Shown here: positions 32,870 through 43,545 of the stretch, one piece after another
Position numbering within the stretch: the stretch's first letter is position 1
Layout: each line of letters opens with the position of its first letter
From: Pyropia yezoensis
Taxonomy: Eukaryota > Rhodophyta > Bangiophyceae > Bangiales > Bangiaceae
Length of the DNA stretch: 64,000 nt
NCBI GenBank assembly: GCA_009829735.1
Contig: CM020620.1
Coordinates: 6,898,545 to 6,962,544, forward strand
Reading direction: 5' to 3'
Notes under the pieces: generated by a model
What the model saw: the letters and a program-made list of their open reading frames with translations, nothing else
What the model was told of the DNA's origin: nothing
The model's database searches: none
Program-made: the position numbers and the translations under genes

Positions 32870-34695
32870 ATGGCAGCGGCCTTCCTCCCCGTCGCTGCGG
32901 TGGGCGCCCGTGCCTGCGGCAGCTTGGGCCAGCCCCTGTGCCGGCAGCTGCGGCCAGCTGCCGCAGTGGGCGTCGCCCGGCGGTCCCGCGGGGTGGTGAC
33001 GGCTGCTGCCGCCAAGGCGACAGACGACGCCGAAGCGGCAGCTGAGGCAGTCAAGACGGAGAAGTGCGTTAGGCGTAGGAATTGTTTTTATTGGGTGGGG
33101 GAGAGGACGGGTGGGGGCGTCGTGTGGAGTGCGGCTGTTGCCTGGTGCGCCATGCGACTGGGGTGGTGTGGTGCGGTTTGAGGTTGCGCCTTGCGTGAAG
33201 CTGGGGAGGGCGTGGCACGTGGTGCGCTCGAATGCTGTTATGCCAAGTTCCTCTGGGGGTCTCCTCCGGCCGCGCGGTGGTGGCCATGAACGTGGCCACA
33301 TGGTTTGGGTGCCCGCCGCTGACGCCCTGTCGTTCTGTTTTGCTGCCGGCCGTATTCGCGGCGAGCCGCCGTCGCACCTCCCCTCCGACGGCGGCTGTCT
33401 CTGTATTTTATCCGCTCTTGTTCCGTTGGCTGCCCATGTGCGCCTTTGATGCTATTCCATCGTCGGCATTGGATGGATGCCGCACCCTCCGCTTCCCGCA
33501 TCAGGCTGCTGGAGTTTTTTGGGGACGCTGCTGAGTGCGGGCGCCTCCGCTTTGTCGTTGTGTCCGCCGGGGTACGTGTTGGGTCACCGCTGTCCCGTGG
33601 TTGGTGGTGTCCTGCGCGCTCTGCATCGTGGCGTCGCTTGCGAGCGGACGAGGCCGTGGGAGGTGCACGTCGCGTGGCCCCCCCCGAACACTTGTTTCGT
33701 GGCGAACCTGGTCGGCCGCGCAAGTATGCGTGGGCAGACTGGGAGGAAGGCTCATGGCGCTGTCTCGCAGCGTCATGTGATGGGCATGTCCATGTCCCCG
33801 GTTCCTGTGTCGGCACTCTGCCCCGGCTGCCTGACTCACTCCGTGCCGCGCCCAACAGCCTCCGCCTATACGTCCACTGTATTGCCTGTGACTGCTCGCA
33901 CACGCGCTCCTCCCCCCCTTCTTTGGTCTCGCGCGAGCGTCCTCGCTACTCTGGGTGGCCCTCCCCTGCGCCCGCTTCAGGCGGTGCTTGAGTCGGTTGC
34001 TGAGCTGTCCATGCCCCCCACCACCTTCCCGATCCCTACGAAGGGCACGTACATCACATTCAAGTCGGGAGGCGGCACCCACGAAGCCCACGTCTCTGTA
34101 CGGTCGGTGGCTTCTGTGGCGCTCTCGACGGAGCCGGCCAAGATGGGTGGCCACGACCTTCACGTCATGCGCCTGCTCGGTGTCGGGGGGGGACCTGTTC
34201 TGTCCTTGTTGGTCGCGTGGGCCGAGGGCGAGGGTCCGGGCTCATACGTACGTCTCTTTCTCTCCGACTTCTTTTCCACTCAGATGTGCTGTGGGTGCTC
34301 TTTCCGGTCGCTGGTGGTGGATGTTGCATCAATGCGTGCGGGAGGGTCTGCATGCATTACTGGGCCATTCAGGCACGTGACCAACGCGACGCGACTGTGT
34401 GGACAGATGCCCGTGTGCCCTAGACACAAGGGGCTTGTTCCCGGCGACTCTCACGTATGATGCTGTTTGGGGATGGGGTCCACCGGACGACGTCCTCGTC
34501 CATTAGCTGACGGCTCTTTGTGCCTGCTTTTCTGTGCGGTTTCTCCCCTTTTGGCCGTTATTTTTCCTGTTTCCTGCCTGTTTCCTGTCAATGGCGGGAC
34601 GCGTGCGGATGGATGTTCATGTTTCACAGACCCCTGAAGCTGTCGACGCGTTTGGCCGGCTACATGCCAAGTATGGGAACGGCTTCACGCTTTGA
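32870..34695 (+). CDS. Plastid-targeted protein of unknown function, multi-exon
   Basis: The first exon (32,870 to about 33,063) encodes MAAAFLPVAAVGARACGSLG followed by a Ser/Arg/Ala-rich stretch typical of a chloroplast transit peptide, ending before GTGCGT. A clear internal exon (33,981-34,247, 89 residues, acceptor CGCTTCAG, donor GTACGT) reads PIPTKGTYITFKSGGGTHEA, then HDLHVMRLL and PVLSLLVAWAEGEGPGSY. A phase-compatible last exon (34,630-34,695, acceptor TTTCACAG) reads TPEAVDAFGRLHAKYGNGFT and then stops. The first exon as drawn does not join the 33,981 exon in frame, so at least one exon between 33.07 and 33.98 kb is missing or a boundary is wrong. I do not recognise the family. The compact, strand-rich exon suggests a small soluble stromal protein. 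Confidence 0.5.
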
Positions 34696-35157
34696 GGGGG
34701 TTGGATGGGGTGCGGTGGGACCAAAGGTGTGTACGATGCCCACTATCTCCTCGGACGCCAGAAGGCTAGCGCTCTCTGCGAGCTCGCCTGCTGGCACTGC
34801 CCCCACCGCCCTCACCGACGAAATCGCCTCCTCGCACACTTCACAGCCCCACCGCCCCGTCGCTCGGTTGTACTGCCGCCTCGCCGGTTGCCGCCCTTCC
34901 GTATTCCATCAGCCGCCTGCCGCTCACCTGATTGCCTCTGCGCCATGAGGTATACTTCCCAGCTGCCCCGTCAAACAATGGGCCGTCACAACGACTTGCA
35001 CTGCCCACGTGCGCACAATCTCGCACCAGCCAGCAGACTTTCACCCGGCGATCAAACCCCGGCTGTACACTCGTCCTGGCTCCCTGTCACACACAAATAA
35101 CTGCCAGACACCGCTTGACTGTTCTCTCATCGCACTTCCCTCATCCCACACGCTCTT

Positions 35158-37224
35158 TCAACTCCCGATATTCAATATCAGCGCCCCCCCGTGCCGGTCC
35201 ACCGCCCACGCGACGCCCAGTGAGTCCAAAAGCCGACCAAGCGCCGGCCGCAGCCGGCTACGCCCCCCGCTGTGGTTCCCACGCCCTGTCACCACATACA
35301 CGGGCCGGCTACCGCCCCCTGAGGCGCGCGACGCGGCACGGACAGCAGCAACCTTGGCGTCCACGACCGCAGTCGCCACCGCCACCGACATACCGTGGCA
35401 GTCCACCTCGGGCGCCGCCGCCCAGCGGGCGTCTGTGGCCAACACCGACCGCATGGCAGCAATCGCAGACGAGGCGGCAGCTGCCGCAGCCGTCGACGCC
35501 TCAGCATGAGCGCGGCTATGGGTGAGGCCGACCAAATGGGCGAGGCGGGCGCGCTCCACTTCGGCCGCCTCGGCCACCGCCCGGTGGCGCGCCGCGGCGG
35601 GCGGGAAGGCGTGCTTGTCCACAAACCGGCCACCCCCCACGGGAGAGGCCACTCCACCGCCCGCTACCACTGCAGCCATCTCGGCCGCGTCGGCCGCCCG
35701 TCGTCGGTCCGCGGCCCGGAGGGGGGAAGGGGCGGAAGATTCTGCCACAGCCTCAGCCAGCGCGTCGGCCAACGCTTGCTGACGGCCTACGCGGCCAGGG
35801 CTGCCGCCCCTGCTGCTGCCTCTGCTGCGTCTGCCACCAAGGCCCCCACCACCCCCCCCGCCGCCGCCAGCACCGCTGCGAGAAGGAGAAAGTACCGCGG
35901 GAGACCACGTGCCGGTCGGGGCAAGGAAGCTCACATCGTCGACAGGAAACATTTCCAGGAGCGCCAGCTCCGCACGGCCCGCGTCCTCACCTTCGGCAGC
36001 TAAGATGTCACGCACCAACGGCTCGCCAGCAAAAGGGTATTTAGCTGCCAGCGCTCGCGCCTTCTCCCGTGCCGCAAATGACAACACATCCGACGGGCGG
36101 TACCAGATGCTCCGCGAGGAAGGGGTGGGCGGCGCCCGCGCCTCTGGTGCGCCCGCTGGCAGGCCGGGCGCCGGCCAAGCACCGCTAGTGGGACTCGGGG
36201 GCGGAGGCTGCTCATCATCGCCCACATCATCTCTGCTGCTGCCGCTGCCACTGCCGCTACCACCACTGCCACTACCGCTGTCGCCGCCCTCATTCGCAAT
36301 ACAATCAAACAAGCGGGTCTGCTCAGCGAGCACCTCGGCCGTGGCCGCAACGAGCGCATTGCCCTCCGCCGCGTGGGCAGCGGCCGCCGATACAGCGCCC
36401 AGGACGGCCGCGGCCGTCGTGGGCGTGTCGTCTGGCACGGCTGCCCAGGCGTCCTTGTCGGCCGAAACAACGGCGAGGACACCAACCATCGCCTCGACCG
36501 TCACAGGGGGCGGAGAGGTCGTTGCGATTGGCCCCGCCAGCTGCTGCTCCCGCTCCCCACCCCATGCATACGCCCGCAGGCGGGTGCCGAGGACGCCTAG
36601 AGCCGAGGATGGGTCGGTCGCCATGGCGCCCGTTGCCGCCAGTGTGAGCGCCGCCACAATGACAGGGAGGTCCGCGGGCGGAACGCTTTCCCACCGCACG
36701 TCGAGCCCATCAGTGCCGAGCTCATATCGCCTTAGCCGGCGGCCGAGGCGGGCGAGGTCGGTCGTCGGCTCCAGCTCTGTTGCCTGCAAGGCGGCGCCGA
36801 CAGCGTCGGCCAGCTCTGACGCCACCATCAGGGCAGCCGCATCCGCACGGGGGGGGGGCAAGCCCCCACTCGACCCGGACGTCGCCGCCGCTGGCGGGGA
36901 TGGCGCAGCCGGGGGGGGGGTTGAGGGAGGGGAAGCCTCCGGCGACCGCGCAGCCGGCGCCGATGGCGCCGCCGACGCCACGGCCAGCAGCGACGGAGCG
37001 GCCGGGGGTGAGGGCGGCACGTCCGCCTCTGCAATCATATCACAAACCGCCACGTACGCGGCATCCATGTCATAGGCATGGGCCTCCAGCACCGCTTGCA
37101 CCACACTGGCGTCCAGGTCGGGAAAGTGGCGAGTAAGCTCCCACACTGTGGGGGCTTCCGTAGAAGGCAGTGGCGGCGCCGCCACTGCCGAGGGGGCGCC
37201 GCGGCTTGCGCGGGCGCTGGCCAT
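35158..37224 (-). CDS. CUE-like and Smr-domain protein, 688 aa
   Basis: The ATG at 37,224 gives MASARASRGAPSAVAAPPLP. Residues 26-65 form a CUE/UBA-like helix bundle (LTRHFPDLDASVVQAVLEAH), a ubiquitin-binding fold. A second CUE-like block lies mid-protein (YPFAGEPLVRDILAAEGED, ending LALLEMFP). The C-terminal 90 residues are an Smr domain with VDCHGMSVAVA and VVTGRGNHSGGRSRLRPALG, the hallmark (L/V)DxHG and TGxG motifs of Smr nucleases. A helical stretch before it (RHRAVAEAAEVERARLAHLV) resembles the DUF1771 that often precedes Smr. Proteins with CUE, DUF1771 and Smr (N4BP2-like, plant CID5-7-like) act in RNA cleavage and quality control, in yeast Cue2 at stalled ribosomes. That role is inferred from architecture. 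Linkers are Pro/Ala/Gly-rich. No intron is needed. Confidence 0.8.
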   Translation of the reverse strand: MASARASRGAPSAVAAPPLPSTEAPTVWELTRHFPDLDASVVQAVLEAHAYDMDAAYVAVCDMIAEADVPPSPPAAPSLLAVASAAPSAPAARSPEASPPSTPPPAAPSPPAAATSGSSGGLPPPRADAAALMVASELADAVGAALQATELEPTTDLARLGRRLRRYELGTDGLDVRWESVPPADLPVIVAALTLAATGAMATDPSSALGVLGTRLRAYAWGGEREQQLAGPIATTSPPPVTVEAMVGVLAVVSADKDAWAAVPDDTPTTAAAVLGAVSAAAAHAAEGNALVAATAEVLAEQTRLFDCIANEGGDSGSGSGGSGSGSGSSRDDVGDDEQPPPPSPTSGAWPAPGLPAGAPEARAPPTPSSRSIWYRPSDVLSFAAREKARALAAKYPFAGEPLVRDILAAEGEDAGRAELALLEMFPVDDVSFLAPTGTWSPAVLSPSRSGAGGGGGGGGGLGGRRSRGSSRGGSPGRVGRQQALADALAEAVAESSAPSPLRAADRRRAADAAEMAAVVAGGGVASPVGGGRFVDKHAFPPAAARHRAVAEAAEVERARLAHLVGLTHSRAHAEASTAAAAAASSAIAAMRSVLATDARWAAAPEVDCHGMSVAVATAVVDAKVAAVRAASRASGGGSRPVYVVTGRGNHSGGRSRLRPALGRLLDSLGVAWAVDRHGGALILNIGS

Positions 37225-38690
37225 GACGACTAGCAAGAAGAAACGGTCGGGTGTAAGGCGGTGGAAGGGGCGGGGGTGAGGGGGGGGGGAGGGGTGGTGG
37301 CAGCACACCCGCAACGCGCGCGGGCCGAGACAGGACGACAAACCGCCGCGGCGTGGGGATCCGAGCAAGGTGAAAGACGGGCAAGCTCAGCATACGCAGC
37401 GAGGGGACGCGGCGTCGGACGAGGAGAGCAGCGAGGACGCGCACAAAGCAACTGCGGGGGAGATATGGTGGGGATATGGGGGGGGGGGGGGGAAAGGGTA
37501 GGTGGGGGGAGTGAGGGGGAAGCGTAGGAGGCGTGCAGCGAGAGTGCCACCAACGACGGGCGCTTGGCGGGTCGCAGCGACAGCTGTGGCAGGAACAAGT
37601 AGAGTCCCGGACGGCAGCGTCGACAGCGGCGGTGGGGGCGCGGCGGTGACAGAGGCGGCAGCAGGAGCAGCAGCGGAGGCGGCACCCGCGAAGATGGCGG
37701 CGACGGCGGCGGCGGCGACCCGTGCGGATGTGTAACGGTGCACCCCCCACGAGACGGGTCCGCGGCCCACTCGACGGCAAGATGCGGTCACGTCGCCCGC
37801 CCATCCAGATGCGCGCAGACTGCATCGGGCATGCAAGCCGAGGGTCCCCCCCGCCCTGCACCCCTCTCGGGGGTCCTGGTGGGGGGGCGGCGGCCGTCCG
37901 CGCGCGGGGGGCAGGGACGTCCCCGCCGGCCCGTCCGGACGGCGGCGCAGAGGCCGGAGCCACGTTGGCCGTGGGGTGAACGCCGCAAGACCACACAACC
38001 CAAGATAACATTGCTGGCAGCGCGCACCAGCTGCTGCGCCCAGACGCAAACCAGGGGGAGGCGGGGGGGAGCGCGGGACGACCCGTTGGAGCCTTGCCAC
38101 CTTTCGTTTTCCCCTGATTGGTGGGGCGAGCGGCCGCCGGCGGGAGGCGGCGGGGACTGCTGCATGGAATGGGACAATCTTTGCCATCATCCAAAAAGAG
38201 TTTAAAATCTCATTGTCGATGGGTAGCGGCGTGGCGTCGGGATGCTGATCACGTGAGCACGCGTTGGGCATACGGCTGTGTTGCACTCGCTTGACAGGCG
38301 CACGTGCGCAAGGGCACGGTAGCCTATTAGCCGGGACAGGACTGTCGCAGATATCCCCAGTAGTTTTACACATACAGGCCCTGCGCCCGCCGCACAGCCG
38401 CGCGCCGACCTGTCTTCCGATGATGCCGTCGTCGGTGGCGCCTTGTGCTTCTCCTCACAGGCAGAGTCTTTCATTTTGGTTGCGCACAACGGGAGCTTCT
38501 CTTCGGCGCGGCCGACAGCCGCCGCCTGCACTCCTCGTGCCGTCTCTCGCACGGCACAATATAACATATCATCCCAAATACCTATGCGACAAGCAGCAAA
38601 GCATCCAATGCGCGGTCGTTCTCCTAGACAACACACGGCCCCGCCCGTCTCTTCAGCCCTCCCCCGTGCAGCGCACTTGCTAGCCCGCCG
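37225..38690. other. Intergenic stretch, no supported gene
   Basis: It is upstream of the CUE/Smr gene and downstream of the small zinc-finger gene. Open frames on both strands are Pro/Arg-rich and show no domain. There is a G run near 37.48 kb and an AT-rich patch near 38.19-38.21 kb. Confidence 0.4.
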
Positions 38691-39185
38691 TCATGGCGCC
38701 TCCCTCATCGCCCCCCAGAGAGTGCAGTGAAACTCGAACATAGCGTGCGCCGAGCCAGGCTGCTCGCCTTGCCCTCCGCCTACATGGAAGCCGCCAAGCC
38801 ACTTGGTGCCCTCCAGGGGCGGCACAGCGTCAGCGTCCCACGTCTCCGCCACGCCCAATGTGGCGGCACGCCCACCGCCTCGTCGAGTCGTCGCGGGGGA
38901 CGGCACAGGGGTGCATGCGGGGGTGGCGGCGGCGGCGGCGGCGGCCGTCGCCCGGCGGCGGCGGACGCGCGCCGCGCCGGCGCCGCCAGCCTCCCGCTTC
39001 CCTTTGCGCGCCTGCGTCCGCCGCCGTGCGCCCGTCGGGTCCATGCAGGCTGACCAGTAGCACTCAGAGCAGCACGCCTCGACATGTTCATCCACGCAGA
39101 GGCCCGCCTCAGCGCCGACAAACGGGCGGCGGCAATTGCAGCAGCGCCGGAGCATCATGGCCGTGGGCGGACGGTGGACGGTCAT
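38691..39185 (-). CDS. Small protein with an FCS/FLZ-like zinc finger, 164 aa
   Basis: The first ATG in frame is at 39,185 (MTVHRPP). Residues 10-50 hold a cysteine cluster, RRCCNCRRPFVG then ACCSECYWSACMDP, matching the CxxC ... FCSxxC layout of the plant FCS-like zinc finger (FLZ), although the second half is one residue shorter than usual. Plant FLZ proteins are adaptors of SnRK1 kinase; whether this one is cannot be told. The middle is Arg/Ala/Gly-rich. The C-terminal third (TWDADAVPPLEGTKWLGGFH) is better ordered and unrecognised. The cysteine pattern is clear; the family assignment is tentative. Confidence 0.45.
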   Translation of the reverse strand: MTVHRPPTAMMLRRCCNCRRPFVGAEAGLCVDEHVEACCSECYWSACMDPTGARRRTQARKGKREAGGAGAARVRRRRATAAAAAAATPACTPVPSPATTRRGGGRAATLGVAETWDADAVPPLEGTKWLGGFHVGGGQGEQPGSAHAMFEFHCTLWGAMREAP

Positions 39186-40475
39186 GGTGAGGGGGAGGGG
39201 GAGGTCCAAGGTCTTGCAGGAAGGGCGTCCTGACTAGACAAGGTGGGGGGGGGGAGCAACGAGTACCCAGCAGAGATAGCGAGGAGAGACACAGCACCAG
39301 ATGGCCACCTCACAGGCGCTGCTCTCAATGCCTTGAATGATAGAGCCGAGGGGGAGGGGGGTGGAGGTAGGGGTGCGACGATGTAGAGGGGGGGATGGAG
39401 TGTGGGTCGGTGGTGTGCAAATCAAGACAAAGCTATGATAGCAACTAGCCGGCACCACCACAAGCCGCACGAGGTGCGTGATGCTCTCGCAGAATCAGCT
39501 CCGCGTGCCTTGCGGGAGCGGCGCCCACCTGATTCGGAACCATGACAGGTGCCCCAGAGAGCGACGGAATCAATCCACGCCCGCCCCCCTCGGCGTTGGC
39601 GCCTCTCTCAGGCGCAGCGCGGTCGCCTCCGGCCGTCGGTCGGCTGCTAGGTGTATCCGTTGGGCTGGGGTGCTCGACCCGTGGAGGCTGTGAACCGAGA
39701 TGGACAGGGTTTTCTTCAACGGTGCCACTTGAAACCGTCTGCCGACCGCAGCACAGTCGACGTGGGAGCTGTGCCCCCTCGAACTGTCGAGAAGCGGCGG
39801 TCGTGGCCGTCGGCGCCCGGAGATTGGCACAGCCACACTGGCTCCCTGCGCGGTAAAGCCGCGGGCAGGCTCCTCGAGTCATCCTTCGAGCAAGGCCCAT
39901 GCGATCCGCATGTCCCCTGTCCGAGGGCATCCGTTTCGTTCGTTTCGAATGGGGCGGAGCGGCTGGACAGCAAATTCGCTAGACGCATCGAACGGTGGCG
40001 CCGGCGGCGCTCGACCGACACGACCGCCGTGGGGCGCTGCGAGCTCCACGCACGCGTCGACCTCTGAAAGGAAGGACACCGCGACGGGTGGCCACCGTGA
40101 GCAAGTTTGTCCCTTGGAATCTGATGCTGCTGCCGACAGCGCAGTGAAAGAGTAGATTCACAACTTCAGCGCTACCGTGGCACGGGGACCCCCCCCACCC
40201 AGACAGCGTGCGCGGAGGAAGCATCAGATGCTGAAGAAATATGTTCGGGTGGACCTTATGCGCACCCTCGTGGAGGGCTCCCCGGACGCGAGATCGGCCC
40301 TTTGGCGAAGGCACACACTTGAGGCGGCACCAGCTGTCGGCGCGTTCTGGTGTGGCCAGGAGATTTTGCATTTTAGTGGTGTTCTCCGGGTCCTCGTCTG
40401 GTCTTTTCTTGGACTCGTGGTGGACACCTCGACGGTTTTCGCGCCTTCCTCGAACCTACATACTGTATCTATGTG
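39186..40475. other. Intergenic stretch with a possible broken open frame
   Basis: On the plus strand a frame from 39,910 runs to a TAG at about 40,155 and resumes with a charged segment (KHQMLKKYVRVDLMRTLVEG, 40.22-40.28 kb) in the same frame. It looks protein-like but matches no family I know. It could be a remnant gene or chance. Nothing else is supported. Confidence 0.3.
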
Positions 40476-41715
40476 TCACAGCAGCCCTCTGCTCATTAAC
40501 CTTTTGCCAGGCGAGGATCGTGCAGCCTTTTCCTGCTTGGACCACTCAGGGACAGCCACGCGTGCGCCCAGGAGGTCTCCGGGTGAAATCGCAGTCACAC
40601 CAATTCTGTGGAACTGAGTCGCTGGGCAGGACACGTCACGGGCACGGTCATACCCAACAGACGGCACGTTCCTGGGCGCAACTGTATTGGCTAGAGCTAC
40701 GGCGGCACCTCCACCGGCGCCGCTGCCGCCACCGCCACCGCCACCACCACCAGAGGCACCGCCCGTGCCTGCGTCGCCTGTGTCGCCATCGTCCTCTTGA
40801 TCGTCGAAGTTGAGAAGGTACAGGTGGTCCCGCCGCGACGCTGCGTTCTCAGCCACAGTCGCTGGATAAAAGGTGGTTGTGTCCGGGTACATGGCCAAGA
40901 CGCGGGAGCTCGCTGACAGGCACAGGTCGGGGTTGATGGAAAGCACTGACACTTGGTTGTGCGGCACCGAGTAAGTCCTGTCGGAACAAAGACGAGAGAA
41001 GAGGATGGCACCGAGATAAGAGGCAGACCACACAAAGCACACGAGAACAGCAGGGCCGGTCGCGACAAGAGGTTAGTTACCAAACAAAGCGGCAAGACGA
41101 CAAAGAAAGCCGTAAAAGGCAACAACACACTCGCGGTAGTGCCAGCAAGCGCGCACCCGTCAACTACACCCAAAGAGGGGGCACTCTTAAGGACAGCCGC
41201 ACCCTCCACCGCCACCGGGGTGACCAGCATGTAGCCGCGACACCCAATGACAATTGCACTGCTTCCCACTGGCGCGCCACCGTTGACGATGCCAACAGCC
41301 ACCCCCACCACCCCAGGTGAGGTCAAGTAAAACAACGACCACACGTCAACAGCACCATCTCACCCACACCTCCCCCCGGGTGCGCCGAACAGAACAGCAC
41401 AGACCGGCAGCAAACGTACTTGGATGGTGGTGCACGGCCGCTACCGCGCTTCTCCCCCGCCGCCGTCCCGCCGCCAACGCCACCGCCGTCCTCGTCGTCC
41501 TCGTCATTCTCATTCTCTACTTCACACGCATGGAGCACCTCGTACATCTTGGTGTCGGCAGCGTAGCGAGGTACAGTGTCAAAAATCCACGTCCACGCGC
41601 CCGTCCCGTCCCGCACCCGGCACGCCACATCCGTGTCGGGCTGGACACAGTGGCGGCACTGGCAGCCAACACCGGCGTGGCCACCACCGGCTGCGAATGC
41701 CGCTGGCGATGCCAT
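40476..41715 (-). CDS. SGF29: SAGA-associated factor 29, tandem Tudor protein, about 265 aa
   Basis: Two exons, 41,420-41,715 and 40,476-40,977, are joined in phase 2 across a 442-bp intron (donor GTACGT, acceptor CGACAG). The first exon carries Tudor 1: DTDVACRVRDGTGAWTWIFD then MYEVLHACE. The second carries Tudor 2: VLAMYPDTTTFYPATVAEN then LYLLNFDDQEDD. SGF29 reads H3K4me2/3 for the SAGA histone acetyltransferase and deubiquitinase complex. The aromatic cage known from human SGF29 (Tyr, Tyr, Phe) is kept in MYP, FYP and NFD. A Gly-rich insertion follows Tudor 2, then a C-terminal tail to residue 265. The start at 41,715 gives a plausible length but a short N-terminus lacking the long coiled coil of animal homologues, so an upstream exon is possible. 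Confidence 0.75.
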
Positions 41716-42120
41716 CTGGTCTTTCTGGAGAAGCTAGGCACCCTCGCTCGACTGAAAAGTCCAGTACGGGGAATGGCACAATCCAAGGCGTCCAATCAAA
41801 AGCCTTGTGCCTCCAGCTGGTGTACAAAGTTGTAGACTGATGCCCATGGCGCGCACGCCAGTACCGTGAATTCAATCATTGCCCTGAGAAGTCGCCCTCG
41901 TGAGCCCTAAAGCACTCAGCACTTTCCTCATGACCGTTGGAACGTAAGTGACATAATTTTCTCCACAGAAACGGCAGTGAGAGACAGCCAAGACGAGGAT
42001 GTGGAAAAGACTTTCAACCATTGCCCATCGCTTTTGAACGGCGTCAAAATTGCAACATACCGGTGGCGGAGGCGGTGGTGGCTCCTCCGTTCCGCGACCT
42101 CACGTCGAGCTCATGTTGCA
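41716..42120. promoter_or_regulatory. Short divergent promoter region between SGF29 and DHQ synthase II
   Basis: About 405 bp separate two genes transcribed outward, so both promoters should lie here. No specific TATA box or operator is claimed. Confidence 0.4.
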
Positions 42121-43545
42121 ATGGCGGCGTTTGCATCGCCTGCTACTTGGGCCACTGCAGCCATCTCCCTCGGTGCCGCCTCACTCGGTCGCCGGCCATG
42201 GTGCAACGGCGACCGCGCTGCCGCCGTGCCGCCTGTGCGACGACGTCGTCGCGTCGTGCCCGTCGCCACTTCAGGGGCTCCGTCCGCCCGTGACGCAGGC
42301 CCCGAGCATGCATTGTGGCCCAGGCCTGCTCCCCCCACCGTGGAAGCCGGTGCTGTCAAGACGTACTGGATTCATCCCCTATCGAACGAAGTAGCGACGG
42401 CGGCGCTGGAAGCGGGGTTTTCGACTCTGGTTTTTGAGAGCGCGGCAGAGGCCGCGCCTTTCCGACAGCTGGCCCGATTTGACGCTCTCCTGCTTTTACC
42501 AGAGGCAGAGCAAAAAGGCGGGTTGTACCGGATGACAGCCGACCAAGGTGCAGTGACGGGTCCTGCGGACGGCGTGAGCCGTGGCGAGCGCCTGGGCGCT
42601 CACCTCGGGCGCATCGACACACCTGAGCGGCAGGCTGAAGCAATGAGCTTGGCCGGTCGCGAGCCAATGGTCGTAATGGACACTACCCGTCACGCTGACG
42701 ATGAGGCGGCAAGGGCCGCCGCGGCTACTGGCGCCACTGCCGCGTTGGACCGACCGTGGTGGATCATCCCAGCTGAAAACATTCTTGCTGCGTATGCGCA
42801 GTCCTCCACAACACTGGTGGCGGTGGCGGGCTGCCCCGACGACGCGGCCACTCTTCTGGCGACACTCGAAGTTGGCGTCGCGGGCGTCATCCTCCGCACT
42901 GCGTGCGCTGGGGACGTGGCGGCCCTGGCGGCCCTGCGCGACCGTGCCGAGGGGGCGGCGATAGAGGACCTCCAATCCGCCGTTGTCACGTCCATTCGAA
43001 CCGTGGGCGTTGGTGACCGAGTGTGCGTGGATACCGCCTCATTGCTACGTGCGGACGAGGGCCTTCTCGTTGGCAGCGCCTCACAGGCGCTCTTCCTTGT
43101 GCTCTCTGAAGCTGCCGCGTGTGCTTACGTGCCATCCCGCCCGTTTCGTGTGAACGCTGGGCCCGTCCATTCGTATGTGCTCACGCCGGGTGGCCGCACT
43201 CGCTACCTCTCAGACCTTCGCGCCGGTGACGAAGTGTGCATCGTGGATGCCCGTGGACGCGTACGGACCGCGACCGTAGGGCGAGTGAAGACCGAGCGAC
43301 GCCCTCTCGTACTTGCAGGCGTGGAGCTCGGAGGTGTTCCTCGCAGCGTCCTGCTGCAAAACGCCGAGACAGTGCGGCTGGGAGCGATGCCTGCCGCCAA
43401 AGCGGCCCGCTCGGAGGGGGTCAGCGATTTTAGTGCGGGCGTGGCCGTGTCGGCCCTGGCGGTGGGTGACGTGGTGGCCATCCGGAGCGACACCTTCGCT
43501 CGGCATGTTGGGATGGCCATTGAGGAGACAATCATGGAAGCGTGA
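42121..43545 (+). CDS. 3-dehydroquinate synthase II-type enzyme, plastid-targeted, 474 aa
   Basis: The first 60 residues (MAAFASPATWATAAISLGAA, then Arg-rich) look like a chloroplast transit peptide. The mature part follows the archaeal-type DHQ synthase (DHQS-II, AroB') family closely: YWIHPLSNEVATAALEAGFS, IPAENILAAYAQSSTTLVAV, LEVGVAGVILRT, GSASQALFLVLSE, FRVNAGPVHSYVLTPGGRTR, YLSDLRAGDEVCIVD, GRVKTERRPLVL and HVGMAIEE. In archaea this enzyme uses NAD to oxidatively deaminate and cyclise a 2-amino-3,7-dideoxyheptulosonate to 3-dehydroquinate for the shikimate pathway. Algal homologues exist but their substrate is less certain. It is intronless, and is divergent from SGF29. The ATG at 42,121 was chosen for the transit peptide and lack of a better upstream start. 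Family confident, reaction in this organism inferred. Confidence 0.85.
   Translation: MAAFASPATWATAAISLGAASLGRRPWCNGDRAAAVPPVRRRRRVVPVATSGAPSARDAGPEHALWPRPAPPTVEAGAVKTYWIHPLSNEVATAALEAGFSTLVFESAAEAAPFRQLARFDALLLLPEAEQKGGLYRMTADQGAVTGPADGVSRGERLGAHLGRIDTPERQAEAMSLAGREPMVVMDTTRHADDEAARAAAATGATAALDRPWWIIPAENILAAYAQSSTTLVAVAGCPDDAATLLATLEVGVAGVILRTACAGDVAALAALRDRAEGAAIEDLQSAVVTSIRTVGVGDRVCVDTASLLRADEGLLVGSASQALFLVLSEAAACAYVPSRPFRVNAGPVHSYVLTPGGRTRYLSDLRAGDEVCIVDARGRVRTATVGRVKTERRPLVLAGVELGGVPRSVLLQNAETVRLGAMPAAKAARSEGVSDFSAGVAVSALAVGDVVAIRSDTFARHVGMAIEETIMEA

Noticed and set aside
42121-43545. Classical AroB-type DHQ synthase
   Set aside because: No classical NAD-binding glycine motif or zinc ligands of that family are seen; the blocks match DHQS-II throughout.
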